Source: Calothrix anomala FACHB-343
GTDB taxonomy: Bacteria > Cyanobacteriota > Cyanobacteriia > Cyanobacteriales > Nostocaceae
Direction of reading: 5' to 3'
DNA: 64,000 nucleotides
Assembly (NCBI RefSeq): GCF_014696435.1
Contig: NZ_JACJQG010000020.1
Coordinates: 54,103-118,102, forward strand
This document shows positions 7,550-16,021 of this stretch, in pieces. The notes beneath the pieces were generated by a model. That model was not told the origin of the DNA. It ran no database searches and was given only the letters and a program-made list of their open reading frames with translations. The number at the start of each line of letters is the position of its first letter. Positions within the stretch are counted from its first letter, which is position 1. Position numbers and translations under genes: made by a program.

Positions 7550-9787
7550 ATGCAAAATCACGGTATAAATGCTAGCGTATCTACTCAAAATTTAACATTT
7601 CGTCCTGGTGGAACTCCAGCTATATTTGAGGTAATTGTCAACAATGACAGCGATCAACGTGCCAATTTTCAAATAGAAATTACCGCCGCAGGAGAAATTC
7701 GCAATCCTGACTATCGCTGGTATAAGCTGGAACCTGAGGTAGCAGCAGCTAAACCTCCCGGTAGTAGTACGATTTTTCAAGTCTTTGTGTTGAATAGTCC
7801 GATTCCTGGGTTTGTGGGTACAGTGAACCTGACTGTGACAATTTTCTCACCCCAGTTAGGGCAACAACGCAGACTGGTGCTGCGGTTAAAAATTGAACCG
7901 GATAATCAACCAACGATGTTGAGTGTGGAATTACCTGTCAGGGAGTTCCAAGTATATCCGCGCAATACGGTAGATATCCCCGTTAGAGTCCGCAATTTGA
8001 GTCAACAAACTGTTAATGTAACCTTGCGATTTGCCGGGGTGGATGTTTCTTGGCTAGTTAGCAGTGCGGAACGACGGTTTGCTTTAGATCCGGGAGGACA
8101 AACAGAAGCGGTATTTCAATGTCAACCTTTATCTGTAGTGCAAGCACCTAGCGATATTTATCCTTTTACAATTGAAGCTACTAGTATTAGCGGTTATCCA
8201 GCTAGCGCGGAAGGAAATTTAGAAGTTTTACCTGTGGGTTTTGTGGAGTTTTCTGTACCGCAAAACTCACAGACAATACCTCAGCAAGGTGGATGGTTAC
8301 CTAACTGGAAAGCTGATAACACTACCTTTGAATTAGTATTTAGAAATGCTAGTAATCTTTTTCAAGAAATTAATCTAAAACTGCAAGGGCGAGATTGGCG
8401 AAAATGCACTTTTAAGACTTTACCAACAACGGCTAATCTTAATTTAGGAGAAACAACTAAATTAATTTTGGATGTTCAAACTAAACGCCATTGGTTAGGA
8501 ATAAGAAAAACTCTATTCTTGGAAGCGAAACCAGAATTATCCGACCAACGTTTGGGAAGTACAGACCCAGCTACCCAGAATTTAGAGTTACGAGTATTGC
8601 CAATTTTACCTTTATGGTTACAGTTGGCGATTTTACTTTTACTATTGGCATTACTAGCATTATTATTCCGACCAGAGCCAATTATGCATACTCGCTCTGT
8701 GAAATCTGTCGGGTTTAGCGGTACTAGTTTATCTGTGGTGAGTGGTGCAGATGATTGCACTTTAAGATTGTGGAATATTAATGGCGATCGCTTAGAACCT
8801 GCTAGTATTAATTATGATGGACTTTCTGTGGCTTGTGAGAGACAGCACAAGCCTAAAGGGTTGTTAGCAATTACCGATGATGCGGTAGAAGTCGCCCGTT
8901 TTATCCCCCTAGAAAACGATCGCGTGGCGGTGGGTTTAGATAATGGGGTGATTGAACTCAGAGATGTGCCTACAGGGAAAAAACGCAACGAACTGCAAGA
9001 CCAAAAAGACCCGAAAGCAAAAGGCGATCGCGTCTTTGATTTAGCCTTTACCAAAAAAGATTCCTTAGATTTATTTAGCGGTTATGGTAGTGGTAAAGTC
9101 AGACAATGGACAAGAGCATCTATCAACGATAATTTTCAGCCAGAACCAAAAGTAATTGATCTGCAAACGCAACAGCAGTTATCAGGGTTTCAAGTGCGGG
9201 GTTTAGCTCTGTCCTCAGACGATCAAACATTGGTAATGTCAGGAAACTATAAACGGTTCTTATTATGGCAATGGAATCAACCACCTACTAAGAATAAAAT
9301 ACCCAATTTATCGGTGCAAAAATTAGAAAAGTTAGACCAAAGAATTGGGAGAGAAGATTATATTTGGGGGCTAGCTTTTGTCCCTAATTCTTCTGAGAAA
9401 ATCCTCGCTACTTCTGATTCGGCGGGATATATTACGATTTGGAATTTAGATAAATGCCAAAACCAAGCAAATCCCCAAAATCAAATCAGTGAATTAAATT
9501 GTCCCATCTTAGACCGTTGGTCAGCATCAAAATTATCTGTACGCAGTTTAGCATTTAATGAAACTGGTCGCCTATTAGTCAGCGCTGGTGATGATGGCAG
9601 AGTAATGATGTGGTATTTAACTCCAGAACACAAGCTCGATAAAATTAAAGCCGCTACAGGTGAAATAATTTATCAAAGTACCCAGAAAATCAATACTATT
9701 GCTGTAAAAACAATTAATCAAACCAGTGCCATTGTTAGTGGTAGTGAAGATTCTCAGGTACGACTACATCCACACAAGATTAAATAA
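7550..9787 (+). CDS. Single-pass protein with Ig-like N-terminal half and WD40 C-terminal half
   Basis: 745 residues, no recognised family name. Residues 1-350 look like beta-rich Ig-fold modules (phrases such as GGTPAIFEVIVNNDSDQRANFQIEI are typical of NEW1/CARDB-like domains). A very hydrophobic helix lies at about 354-372. The C-terminal ~370 residues contain about six WD40-like blades ending in LRLWN, VRQW, ITIWN and VMMWY. There is no N-terminal signal peptide, so which half is outside is unclear. The gene at 9805 follows by 17 bp with an AGGGAG ribosome site and has the same Ig-then-helix layout, so the two probably form an operon and a complex. The function is unknown. Confidence 0.8.
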   Translation: MQNHGINASVSTQNLTFRPGGTPAIFEVIVNNDSDQRANFQIEITAAGEIRNPDYRWYKLEPEVAAAKPPGSSTIFQVFVLNSPIPGFVGTVNLTVTIFSPQLGQQRRLVLRLKIEPDNQPTMLSVELPVREFQVYPRNTVDIPVRVRNLSQQTVNVTLRFAGVDVSWLVSSAERRFALDPGGQTEAVFQCQPLSVVQAPSDIYPFTIEATSISGYPASAEGNLEVLPVGFVEFSVPQNSQTIPQQGGWLPNWKADNTTFELVFRNASNLFQEINLKLQGRDWRKCTFKTLPTTANLNLGETTKLILDVQTKRHWLGIRKTLFLEAKPELSDQRLGSTDPATQNLELRVLPILPLWLQLAILLLLLALLALLFRPEPIMHTRSVKSVGFSGTSLSVVSGADDCTLRLWNINGDRLEPASINYDGLSVACERQHKPKGLLAITDDAVEVARFIPLENDRVAVGLDNGVIELRDVPTGKKRNELQDQKDPKAKGDRVFDLAFTKKDSLDLFSGYGSGKVRQWTRASINDNFQPEPKVIDLQTQQQLSGFQVRGLALSSDDQTLVMSGNYKRFLLWQWNQPPTKNKIPNLSVQKLEKLDQRIGREDYIWGLAFVPNSSEKILATSDSAGYITIWNLDKCQNQANPQNQISELNCPILDRWSASKLSVRSLAFNETGRLLVSAGDDGRVMMWYLTPEHKLDKIKAATGEIIYQSTQKINTIAVKTINQTSAIVSGSEDSQVRLHPHKIK

Positions 9788-9804
9788 ATCAGGGAGTTAG
9801 TCAA

Positions 9805-12081
9805 ATGCAAGCTAAACCCAGTCCTTTACAAGTATTTATCACCCCTGCTGGCGTTCAAGATGCGAACCCAGGAGATACAATTGAACTGCATGTAGTGGTC
9901 ACTAATGTTGGCGAACAACATGCCATTATTGATTTATATTTAAATTGTGACGAACAATTTAGAAACATCACCGGTTTATCTACTGTACCGCGAGAAAGTT
10001 GTGCGATCGCACCCCAACAAAGCAGCGATGAAATTAAATTTACCTTTGAAATATCTCTCGACGCTATCCCCGGAACTTACGACTATACTTTAGTTGTCGA
10101 TGCGCCACAACATTATCCCCAAGAAACGCCGATTCCCTTAACCCGTCAACTAAAGATTGTCCCCAAAGAACATACTTCTATTGGTTTAAATGATTCGACT
10201 TTTTCAATTAAGCCTAGCAGTAACCCAGCTAAACCCTTAATTTGCAAACTTCACGAACCTTTACTATTAGAAGTAACTGTAGAAAATCGCTCCAAGATTG
10301 TAGATAGATTCCGCCTAAGTTGTCTTGATTTAGATGATGATTGGTTTACAATTACTTATCCAGAAACAGGAGTAGAAGGGGCTGGATTAATATCTGATAT
10401 TAATGGACTTGGACTCAATCCTGGTGATTCCGGTAAAATATCCTTAAAATTTCATCCTCCAGTTGATACTTTAGCGGGAAGCTATACCCCAACACTGCGC
10501 TTATTTTCGGAAAAATTTCCCGATTTAGTGCTGTTAGATTTGGTCTATCTGCAAATTCCCACCAGCTATGATTTAAATGTAGAGTTAAAAACTATTTTAG
10601 GACAAGTTAGCCGGAGTCCGGGGAAATATGAATTATTCCTCAGCAATCGGGGTAATATGGTGCGGGAATTAATATTTGGGGTAGAAAGTCGGGATGAAGA
10701 AACGCTTTTTAGTTATACATTTGACCCCGCAGAAATCAGATTATTACCCAATAAAAGCGCCGAGACGAATTTGTTGGTAAAACCTAAACCTTGGTGGCGT
10801 AGACCTTGGTTTGGTGGCGGACAAACAATCAATTTCCAAGTCAATATTGCAGACCAAGAAAATTTACCATTACCAGATATTTTACCACAAGGGACTTTAC
10901 TTTGGAAACCCCGTCCTTTGTGGCAATTAATTTTATTAATATTATTAATTTTAGGATTACTTGGCGGTCTAAGTTTTATTATTTGGCGAATTTTAAATCC
11001 ACCACAATTGAAAATAGAAAATTTTAGTGTGAATAGTACTCAACTTATCGAAGGCGAAGATGAAGTCACTTTAAATTGGGAGATTCGCAATTATAAAAAA
11101 TTAGAAAATTTGATTGTTCTCGTAAAAGGGCCGCAAGCAATCAAGCCAACTATCTATGATTTTCGCAATAAAATTCCGGAAGAATTAAACAATAACAATT
11201 GTCTAGTCCAGCGACAAGTAGATTTAAGTTGCAAAAATGTAAAAACTGGGATATCAACTAAGGGTAACTACACCTTTGGTTTACAAGGTTTGTATCGTAA
11301 AGGTAACGTCTTATTTTCCGAGACAGCGAAAATCGATAGCCCAGCAATTCAAGTAGTAATTAATGAAAAACCAATAGCGGAAATTGTTGATTTTAAGGTT
11401 AGTAAACCACAGTATCAATCCGGTGAGAATATTCTAGTCAATTGGACAATTGCTAACCCAGAATTACTAGCAGAAACGCAAATTATTGGCAGTACAGAAG
11501 AGGGTACAGCAACGGGTAATCCGATAATTTATAAATTTAATCAAGGTATTATTGATAATCCTAAACTCAACAAGGCTTGTAAAGAAGTTAATCGCCAACT
11601 GCAATGTACAAATATTCCCATTCCCCCCTTGAAAGCTGGGAAGTATGCTTTTGAGTTAAAAGCTGTACCGAATAATGGTAGTGAAAAAGTCAGTGGGAAA
11701 AAGACAGAAGGAAAAATTGAGGTTTTACCAAAACCATTTAAAATAGTAGCTTTCACAATCAATGGTAGCGAACAACCAAATCAATCGCTCAAAGAAGGCG
11801 AAACTGCGGTTTTATCTTGGAGAGTAGAGGGCGAAGATATTCAGGTGAAACTATTACCTTATGGTAATGATGTTGCACCTGTTGGTTCGTTGAAGCTACC
11901 AGTAATAGCCGAATTTCCCCCCCAAATTGCTATACAAGTTGTTGATAAATCTGGTAAACAACAACCCCAGCAAAGAGGATTTGCGATCGCAGTCATCAAA
12001 AAACCTGTACCTACTCTCCCACCAATTATCCCCCCAGTGCCTTCACCTACGCCAGCTTCTCCGTTTAGACAGGGGTTTTAG
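9805..12081 (+). CDS. Single-pass protein with Ig-like domains on both sides of the membrane helix
   Basis: 758 residues, function not recognised. N-terminal Ig-like/CARDB-type modules (about 1-365) include NPGDTIELHVVVTNVGEQ and ENRSKIVDRFRLSC. A hydrophobic helix follows at about 374-396, then two or three further beta-sandwich modules starting with FSVNST and FKVSKPQYQSGENILVNW, and a Pro-rich end. It shares its layout with the preceding gene, 17 bp upstream, but has Ig-like repeats instead of WD40 blades. Likely a surface-associated or scaffold pair. The stop lies 5 bp from a MITE-like element at 12087. Confidence 0.78.
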   Translation: MQAKPSPLQVFITPAGVQDANPGDTIELHVVVTNVGEQHAIIDLYLNCDEQFRNITGLSTVPRESCAIAPQQSSDEIKFTFEISLDAIPGTYDYTLVVDAPQHYPQETPIPLTRQLKIVPKEHTSIGLNDSTFSIKPSSNPAKPLICKLHEPLLLEVTVENRSKIVDRFRLSCLDLDDDWFTITYPETGVEGAGLISDINGLGLNPGDSGKISLKFHPPVDTLAGSYTPTLRLFSEKFPDLVLLDLVYLQIPTSYDLNVELKTILGQVSRSPGKYELFLSNRGNMVRELIFGVESRDEETLFSYTFDPAEIRLLPNKSAETNLLVKPKPWWRRPWFGGGQTINFQVNIADQENLPLPDILPQGTLLWKPRPLWQLILLILLILGLLGGLSFIIWRILNPPQLKIENFSVNSTQLIEGEDEVTLNWEIRNYKKLENLIVLVKGPQAIKPTIYDFRNKIPEELNNNNCLVQRQVDLSCKNVKTGISTKGNYTFGLQGLYRKGNVLFSETAKIDSPAIQVVINEKPIAEIVDFKVSKPQYQSGENILVNWTIANPELLAETQIIGSTEEGTATGNPIIYKFNQGIIDNPKLNKACKEVNRQLQCTNIPIPPLKAGKYAFELKAVPNNGSEKVSGKKTEGKIEVLPKPFKIVAFTINGSEQPNQSLKEGETAVLSWRVEGEDIQVKLLPYGNDVAPVGSLKLPVIAEFPPQIAIQVVDKSGKQQPQQRGFAIAVIKKPVPTLPPIIPPVPSPTPASPFRQGF

Positions 12082-12086
12082 AGGGG

Positions 12087-12315
12087 CTAGGGCGTGTTTG
12101 CAAAGTCGCCGTCACCCTATAAGGGTGCGGCTATATCAACAAAGTCCCTTCGGGTTCGCCAGTCGCCTGCGGAGGGAAACCCTCCCGCAGCGCTGGACTC
12201 ACCGCCTGCGCGGACTACGAAAAATAAGGCTTTTTAGCCCACGCAGGTGGGCTTTGTTCCTGTAGCCTCAGGCATTGGTTCCTGAAGGCGTTTGGGGTTT
12301 GAAAACACGCCCTAG
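12087..12315. mobile_element. MITE-like element with CTAGGGCGTGTTT ends
   Basis: A 13-bp perfect terminal inverted repeat (12087-12099 and 12303-12315) extends to 18 of 19 bases if one mismatch is allowed. Length is 229 bp, with no complete coding capacity. The interior holds palindromes shared with the element at 15869-16016 (CCGTCACCCT..AGGGTGCGG and TTTAGCCCACGCAGGTGGGCTTTGT). CTAG at both outer ends could be a target duplication or part of the ends. Probably mobilised by a transposase encoded elsewhere. Confidence 0.7.
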
Positions 12316-12490
12316 GGGTTCCTCCTTGTCCCTTTCACGATGGCGATCGCCTCAGCCGAATGAGGGTTTTTAGCTTAAAACCAGGGTTTTATCAAAATAT
12401 CAGGTTTTTTTTACACTTTCTTTACGTAATTAAGTGTGTGATGTCTGTATGTGTTTATAGGAGTTGTCGAAATTTGAAATTCTAAGAATC
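12316..12490. other. Intergenic region before the small membrane protein gene
   Basis: AT-rich, with one HIP1-like GGCGATCGCC at about 12340. No gene seen. It probably contains the promoter for the small gene starting at 12491. Confidence 0.4.
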
Positions 12491-12706
12491 ATGTATGTAT
12501 CACTAGCTGTACAAGCTCAAGTTCACCCTCACAAACGAAATGATGTAGGAACAAATCCTCTAACAGGAAGTATGATCATTTTACTACCGCTAATGTTCCT
12601 ACTCACAATTACCACCTATCGCAAGTCTAAAGCGCGAACTCTCCGCCGCCGAATTGCAGATTTAGAAAGAATGTGGCGTTTAAATTCACCAAAACAAACG
12701 CCTTAG
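12491..12706 (+). CDS. Small single-helix membrane protein, unknown function
   Basis: 71 residues from the ATG at 12491. An in-frame TTG at 12464 would give 80 residues, but an AGGAG abuts that codon without spacing, so the ATG is preferred. One hydrophobic helix (SMIILLPLMFLLTITTY) is followed by a very basic stretch (RKSKARTLRRR) and a short amphipathic end, which suggests an N-outside, C-inside anchored peptide. No relatives recognised. It stands alone between repeat blocks. Confidence 0.55.
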   Translation: MYVSLAVQAQVHPHKRNDVGTNPLTGSMIILLPLMFLLTITTYRKSKARTLRRRIADLERMWRLNSPKQTP

Positions 12707-12710
12707 TTAT

Positions 12711-12757
12711 TTGTCATTGGTCATTGGTCATTTGTCATTGGTCATTGGTCATTTGTC
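12711..12757. repeat. Heptamer tandem repeat (TTGTCAT/TGGTCAT)
   Basis: Alternating TTGTCAT and TGGTCAT heptamers lie directly after the stop of the small membrane protein gene. Confidence 0.85.
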
Positions 12758-12801
12758 AGGGTTTCAGGTGTGTTTACCGTTCTGAAGAAGGTAATGTGAT
12801 T

Positions 12802-13947
12802 TTAAATTTTAAAATACCAGTTACGGCGATACATAAAATAAAGAATTAGCCACCAAAAACATAGGGTGGCGATCGCAAATAACAAGGAACCGTTTAACGC
12901 ACCAGCCCAAGGTTGAAATAAATGCTGGTAAATCCAAGTATATGTAGTTGGTGCATCGCTACCAGTACCAACGCGAGTTTTAATTAAAATTCGGGCGACT
13001 AAACCAGAACCGACAAAGGCGAAGATAGCATTTAATCCCATCACTTCTAGGGGAAAGCTTAATCTTTGAAAACTGCGTACTTCAATTAATTCATAACAAG
13101 CTGCTAATAATATCAAGGCAAAACCAGCAGTCAATACTACATAAGAACTTGTCCATAATTGTTTATTAATCGGGAAGATAAACCCCCATAAATTCCCAAT
13201 TAATACGCAACAGATGCCGACAATTGCTAAATTAATGCTAGTGCGACTTTGACGGGGTTGAGATTTTAGCCATTCGCCAGTAAAGTAACCTGCAAGTACT
13301 GTCACCACAGCAGGTAAAGTACTAAATAAACCTTCTGGATCGAATTTTTTCCCGCCTAATAAATGTTGCTGTCCTAAAATTAAGCGATCGATGTAGCCTA
13401 CCAAATTACCTTCGACTGTCAAGTTACCAGCACCATAGCCAGGAACAGGGATGAATTGCATGGCTAGCCAGTAACCAATTAGTAAGATAGCGGCGAATAG
13501 CCATAAATTACGGCGTTGGAGATGTAAAACTGCGATCGCGCTAATTAAATAAGCAAGACTAATGCGTTGCAAAACACCCATAATGCGAATAGTGGCGAAT
13601 TTAGCAGCTGGCGCACCATTTAAGAAGACATCCAGAGTTAAAGAAAACAAAGCTAAGAATAACCCCAGCCCAAATAAAATTAATGCCCTCCGCCCAATTC
13701 GCCAGTAAACTTCCCTGGTAGGGCGATTTTCTTTTGTATATTTGGAGAGGGAAAAAGGCATGGCTGCACCGACAATGAACAAAAAGAACGGAAAAATTAA
13801 ATCTGTAGGGGTACAACCATGCCATTTAGCATGTTCTAGAGGCGGGTAAAGATAATCCCAACTACCGGGATTATTGACTAGAATCATTGAGGCGATCGCA
13901 ATTCCGCGAAACACATCTAAAGATTTAAGACGTTGAGGTACAGTCAA
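12802..13947 (-). CDS. Heparan-alpha-glucosaminide N-acetyltransferase-like membrane protein (DUF5009/NagX type)
   Basis: Polytopic protein of 381 residues from the TTG at 13947. The family entry motif LKSLDVFRGIAIASMILVN lies near the N-terminus, with PTDLIFPFFLFIVG after it and about ten hydrophobic helices. Relatives transfer acyl groups across the membrane to sugars. The longer reading frame to an ATG at 14031 would add 28 residues. Part of that DNA is a GGCAGAT repeat (13973-14001), and the peptide it encodes is unlike the family, whereas GGAG sits 6 nt before the TTG, so the shorter start is preferred. The substrate here is unknown; cell-wall or exopolysaccharide sugar is an inference. 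Confidence 0.82.
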   Translation of the reverse strand: MTVPQRLKSLDVFRGIAIASMILVNNPGSWDYLYPPLEHAKWHGCTPTDLIFPFFLFIVGAAMPFSLSKYTKENRPTREVYWRIGRRALILFGLGLFLALFSLTLDVFLNGAPAAKFATIRIMGVLQRISLAYLISAIAVLHLQRRNLWLFAAILLIGYWLAMQFIPVPGYGAGNLTVEGNLVGYIDRLILGQQHLLGGKKFDPEGLFSTLPAVVTVLAGYFTGEWLKSQPRQSRTSINLAIVGICCVLIGNLWGFIFPINKQLWTSSYVVLTAGFALILLAACYELIEVRSFQRLSFPLEVMGLNAIFAFVGSGLVARILIKTRVGTGSDAPTTYTWIYQHLFQPWAGALNGSLLFAIATLCFWWLILYFMYRRNWYFKI

Positions 13948-13972
13948 TTGCTTCTCCAAAGTTGATAAAAAA

Positions 13973-14001
13973 AGGCAGAGGGCAGATGGCAGATGGCAGA
14001 A
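13973..14001. repeat. Short GGCAGAT tandem repeat
   Basis: About four 7-base units of GGCAGA(T/G) type upstream of the acyltransferase-like gene. The repeat can be read through in frame, which creates an apparent but probably false N-terminal extension. Confidence 0.75.
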
Positions 14002-14244
14002 GTGAGAAAAAGGAAGCGCTTTTTGTGACAAAAAAATTTAAAACTTATTTGCTATATCTTTAGCACAAGAGACGATATTTCCTAATGCAAATTTCTCCTC
14101 TAAATCAGAGATTATCCTTCTGCCCTTCGGGTTCGCCACTTGCTTTATGCCGGGGAACCCGTCCACCGCAGTGGCTCACCTCCTGCCATCTGCCTCCTGC
14201 CTTAGCCCCCAACGTTGATTTTTATTCAAACTTTACTGTATATA

Positions 14245-15774
14245 ATGTCCACATACTTAAAAGCAACCTTTCTTAGCGGATTACTACTGTTAGTTACACC
14301 CTCTGTTCACTCTACAGAAATTCCCCAGCCCCAATCTCTCCCTCCTGCACCAGCAAGGGAGTTTCGCGGTGTCTGGATTGCTTCTGTAGCTAATATTGAT
14401 TGGCCTTCTCGTCCTGGGTTGACAACCACCCAACAGCAAGCGGAACTAATCGCCATGTTGGATCGGGCTGCTGCATTAAAGCTCAATGCAGTTATTTTAC
14501 AGGTACGCCCGGCTGCTGATGCGCTTTACGCCTCTAGTTATGAACCTTGGTCAGAATTTTTAACTGGAGAGATGGGTAAAGCGCCAACACCGGATTATGA
14601 CCCCTTAGCTTTTGCTGTGGAAGAAGCCCACAAACGCGGTATAGAATTACACGCTTGGTTTAATCCTTTCCGCGCCCGCCATCCTCAAGGAAAATCGCCA
14701 GTTGCGGCAAACCATGTCAGCAAACTGCATCCCCAATGGGTGAAAAAATATGGTAAGTATCTTTGGCTAGATCCAGGGGAAGCGGAAGTTCAAGATTATA
14801 CAGTTAAAGTGATTATGGATGTCGTCAAACGCTACGACATAGATGCGGTTCATCTTGACGATTATTTTTATCCCTATCCCGAACGCAGTGGAAGACGGGT
14901 TATCGATTTTCCTGATACAGCAAGTTGGCAAAAATACCAGCAATCAGGCGGAAAACTGAACCGTGATGACTGGCGACGGGAAAATATTAATACATTAGTG
15001 CAACGACTATATCAAGAAATTAAACAAGAAAAACCTTGGGTGAAATTTGGTATTAGTCCTTTTGGTGTTTGGCGACCTGGTTATCCTGCACAAATTAGTA
15101 AAAATGGGGGATTTGATCCATACCAAGAAATATATGCTGATTCGCGCCAATGGTTAGTTAAGGGATGGATAGATTATTTTGCCCCGCAGTTGTATTGGAA
15201 AATTGAGAAAAGCCAACAAAGTTATCCTGTGTTGCTGAATTGGTGGTTAAAACAGAACCCATTAGGAAGACATATTTGGCCTGGTAATTTTACCAGTCGC
15301 GTAGGCGATCGCACTTCCGCAGCTTGGCCAGCCAATGAAATTCTTTACCAAATTAAAACAACTAGAGGATTTTCCGGGGCTACAGGTAACATTCACTACA
15401 GCATGAAGCCGTTAATGCAAAACCGCGATCGCATTGTCGATATCTTAGAAAAGGATGCTTACCCAACTCAAGCATTAATTCCCGCTTCTCCTTGGTTAGA
15501 CAAGACACTACCAACGCAACCCACAATCCAAATCGAACGGGATACAGCTACAGGTAAAATTCGCAAACTTACCTGGCAATCTCCAGAACCTGATAAGGTA
15601 TGGTTGTGGGTAATGCAAACCAAAAGCGGTAATCGATGGACTACACAGATTTTGCCGCGATCGCAAACTTCCTACTTATTTAATAGTCAGAATTCTCCTT
15701 TACCGATTGATACTGTAGCAGTTTCTGCAGTCAATCGTTACAGTACCCAAGGACAACCTGCTATAGGGAATTAA
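14245..15774 (+). CDS. Secreted glycoside hydrolase-like protein (GHL10 / DUF187, YngK type)
   Basis: 509 residues from the ATG at 14245; an upstream in-frame TTG at 14215 would break the signal peptide. The signal peptide (MSTYLKATFLSGLLLLVTPSVHS) is about 23 residues. The GHL10 barrel covers about residues 35-400: EFRGVWIASVANIDWPS, LQVRPAADALY, HAWFNPFRAR and VHLDDYFYPYPE (candidate catalytic Asp pair), then FGISPFGVWRPG and YFAPQLYWKI. The C-terminal ~100 residues form a beta-rich module. Family members are predicted exported glycosidases acting on cell-wall or extracellular polysaccharide. It stands alone between two repeat elements. Confidence 0.88.
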   Translation: MSTYLKATFLSGLLLLVTPSVHSTEIPQPQSLPPAPAREFRGVWIASVANIDWPSRPGLTTTQQQAELIAMLDRAAALKLNAVILQVRPAADALYASSYEPWSEFLTGEMGKAPTPDYDPLAFAVEEAHKRGIELHAWFNPFRARHPQGKSPVAANHVSKLHPQWVKKYGKYLWLDPGEAEVQDYTVKVIMDVVKRYDIDAVHLDDYFYPYPERSGRRVIDFPDTASWQKYQQSGGKLNRDDWRRENINTLVQRLYQEIKQEKPWVKFGISPFGVWRPGYPAQISKNGGFDPYQEIYADSRQWLVKGWIDYFAPQLYWKIEKSQQSYPVLLNWWLKQNPLGRHIWPGNFTSRVGDRTSAAWPANEILYQIKTTRGFSGATGNIHYSMKPLMQNRDRIVDILEKDAYPTQALIPASPWLDKTLPTQPTIQIERDTATGKIRKLTWQSPEPDKVWLWVMQTKSGNRWTTQILPRSQTSYLFNSQNSPLPIDTVAVSAVNRYSTQGQPAIGN

Positions 15775-15868
15775 TCAATCTGCCGTATTCTGTTCTCAAA
15801 TTTGTATTACCTATCTTAATGTGAAACCCTGATGGTTAACAAGGTTTTGTCCTCATCCCCAACCCCTT

Positions 15869-16016
15869 GCTTACCCAATAAACCGCCGTCACCCTGGAAG
15901 GGTGCGGCTAATTGAACAAAGCCCACCTGCGTGGGCTAAGAAAATTTAGCCCACGCAGGTGGGCTTTGTAATGTTAGCCCCAGGCTTACAGCCTGTGGGC
16001 GATCTGTTGGGTAAGC
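15869..16016. mobile_element. MITE-like palindromic element
   Basis: 148 bp bounded by a perfect 10-bp inverted repeat (GCTTACCCAA at 15869-15878, TTGGGTAAGC at 16007-16016). Inside is a near-perfect hairpin built on AAAGCCCACCTGCGTGGGCT and its complement, plus the CCGTCACCCT module also found at 12108. It could also act as a bidirectional terminator between the convergent neighbouring genes. Confidence 0.65.
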
Positions 16017-16021
16017 TACAT

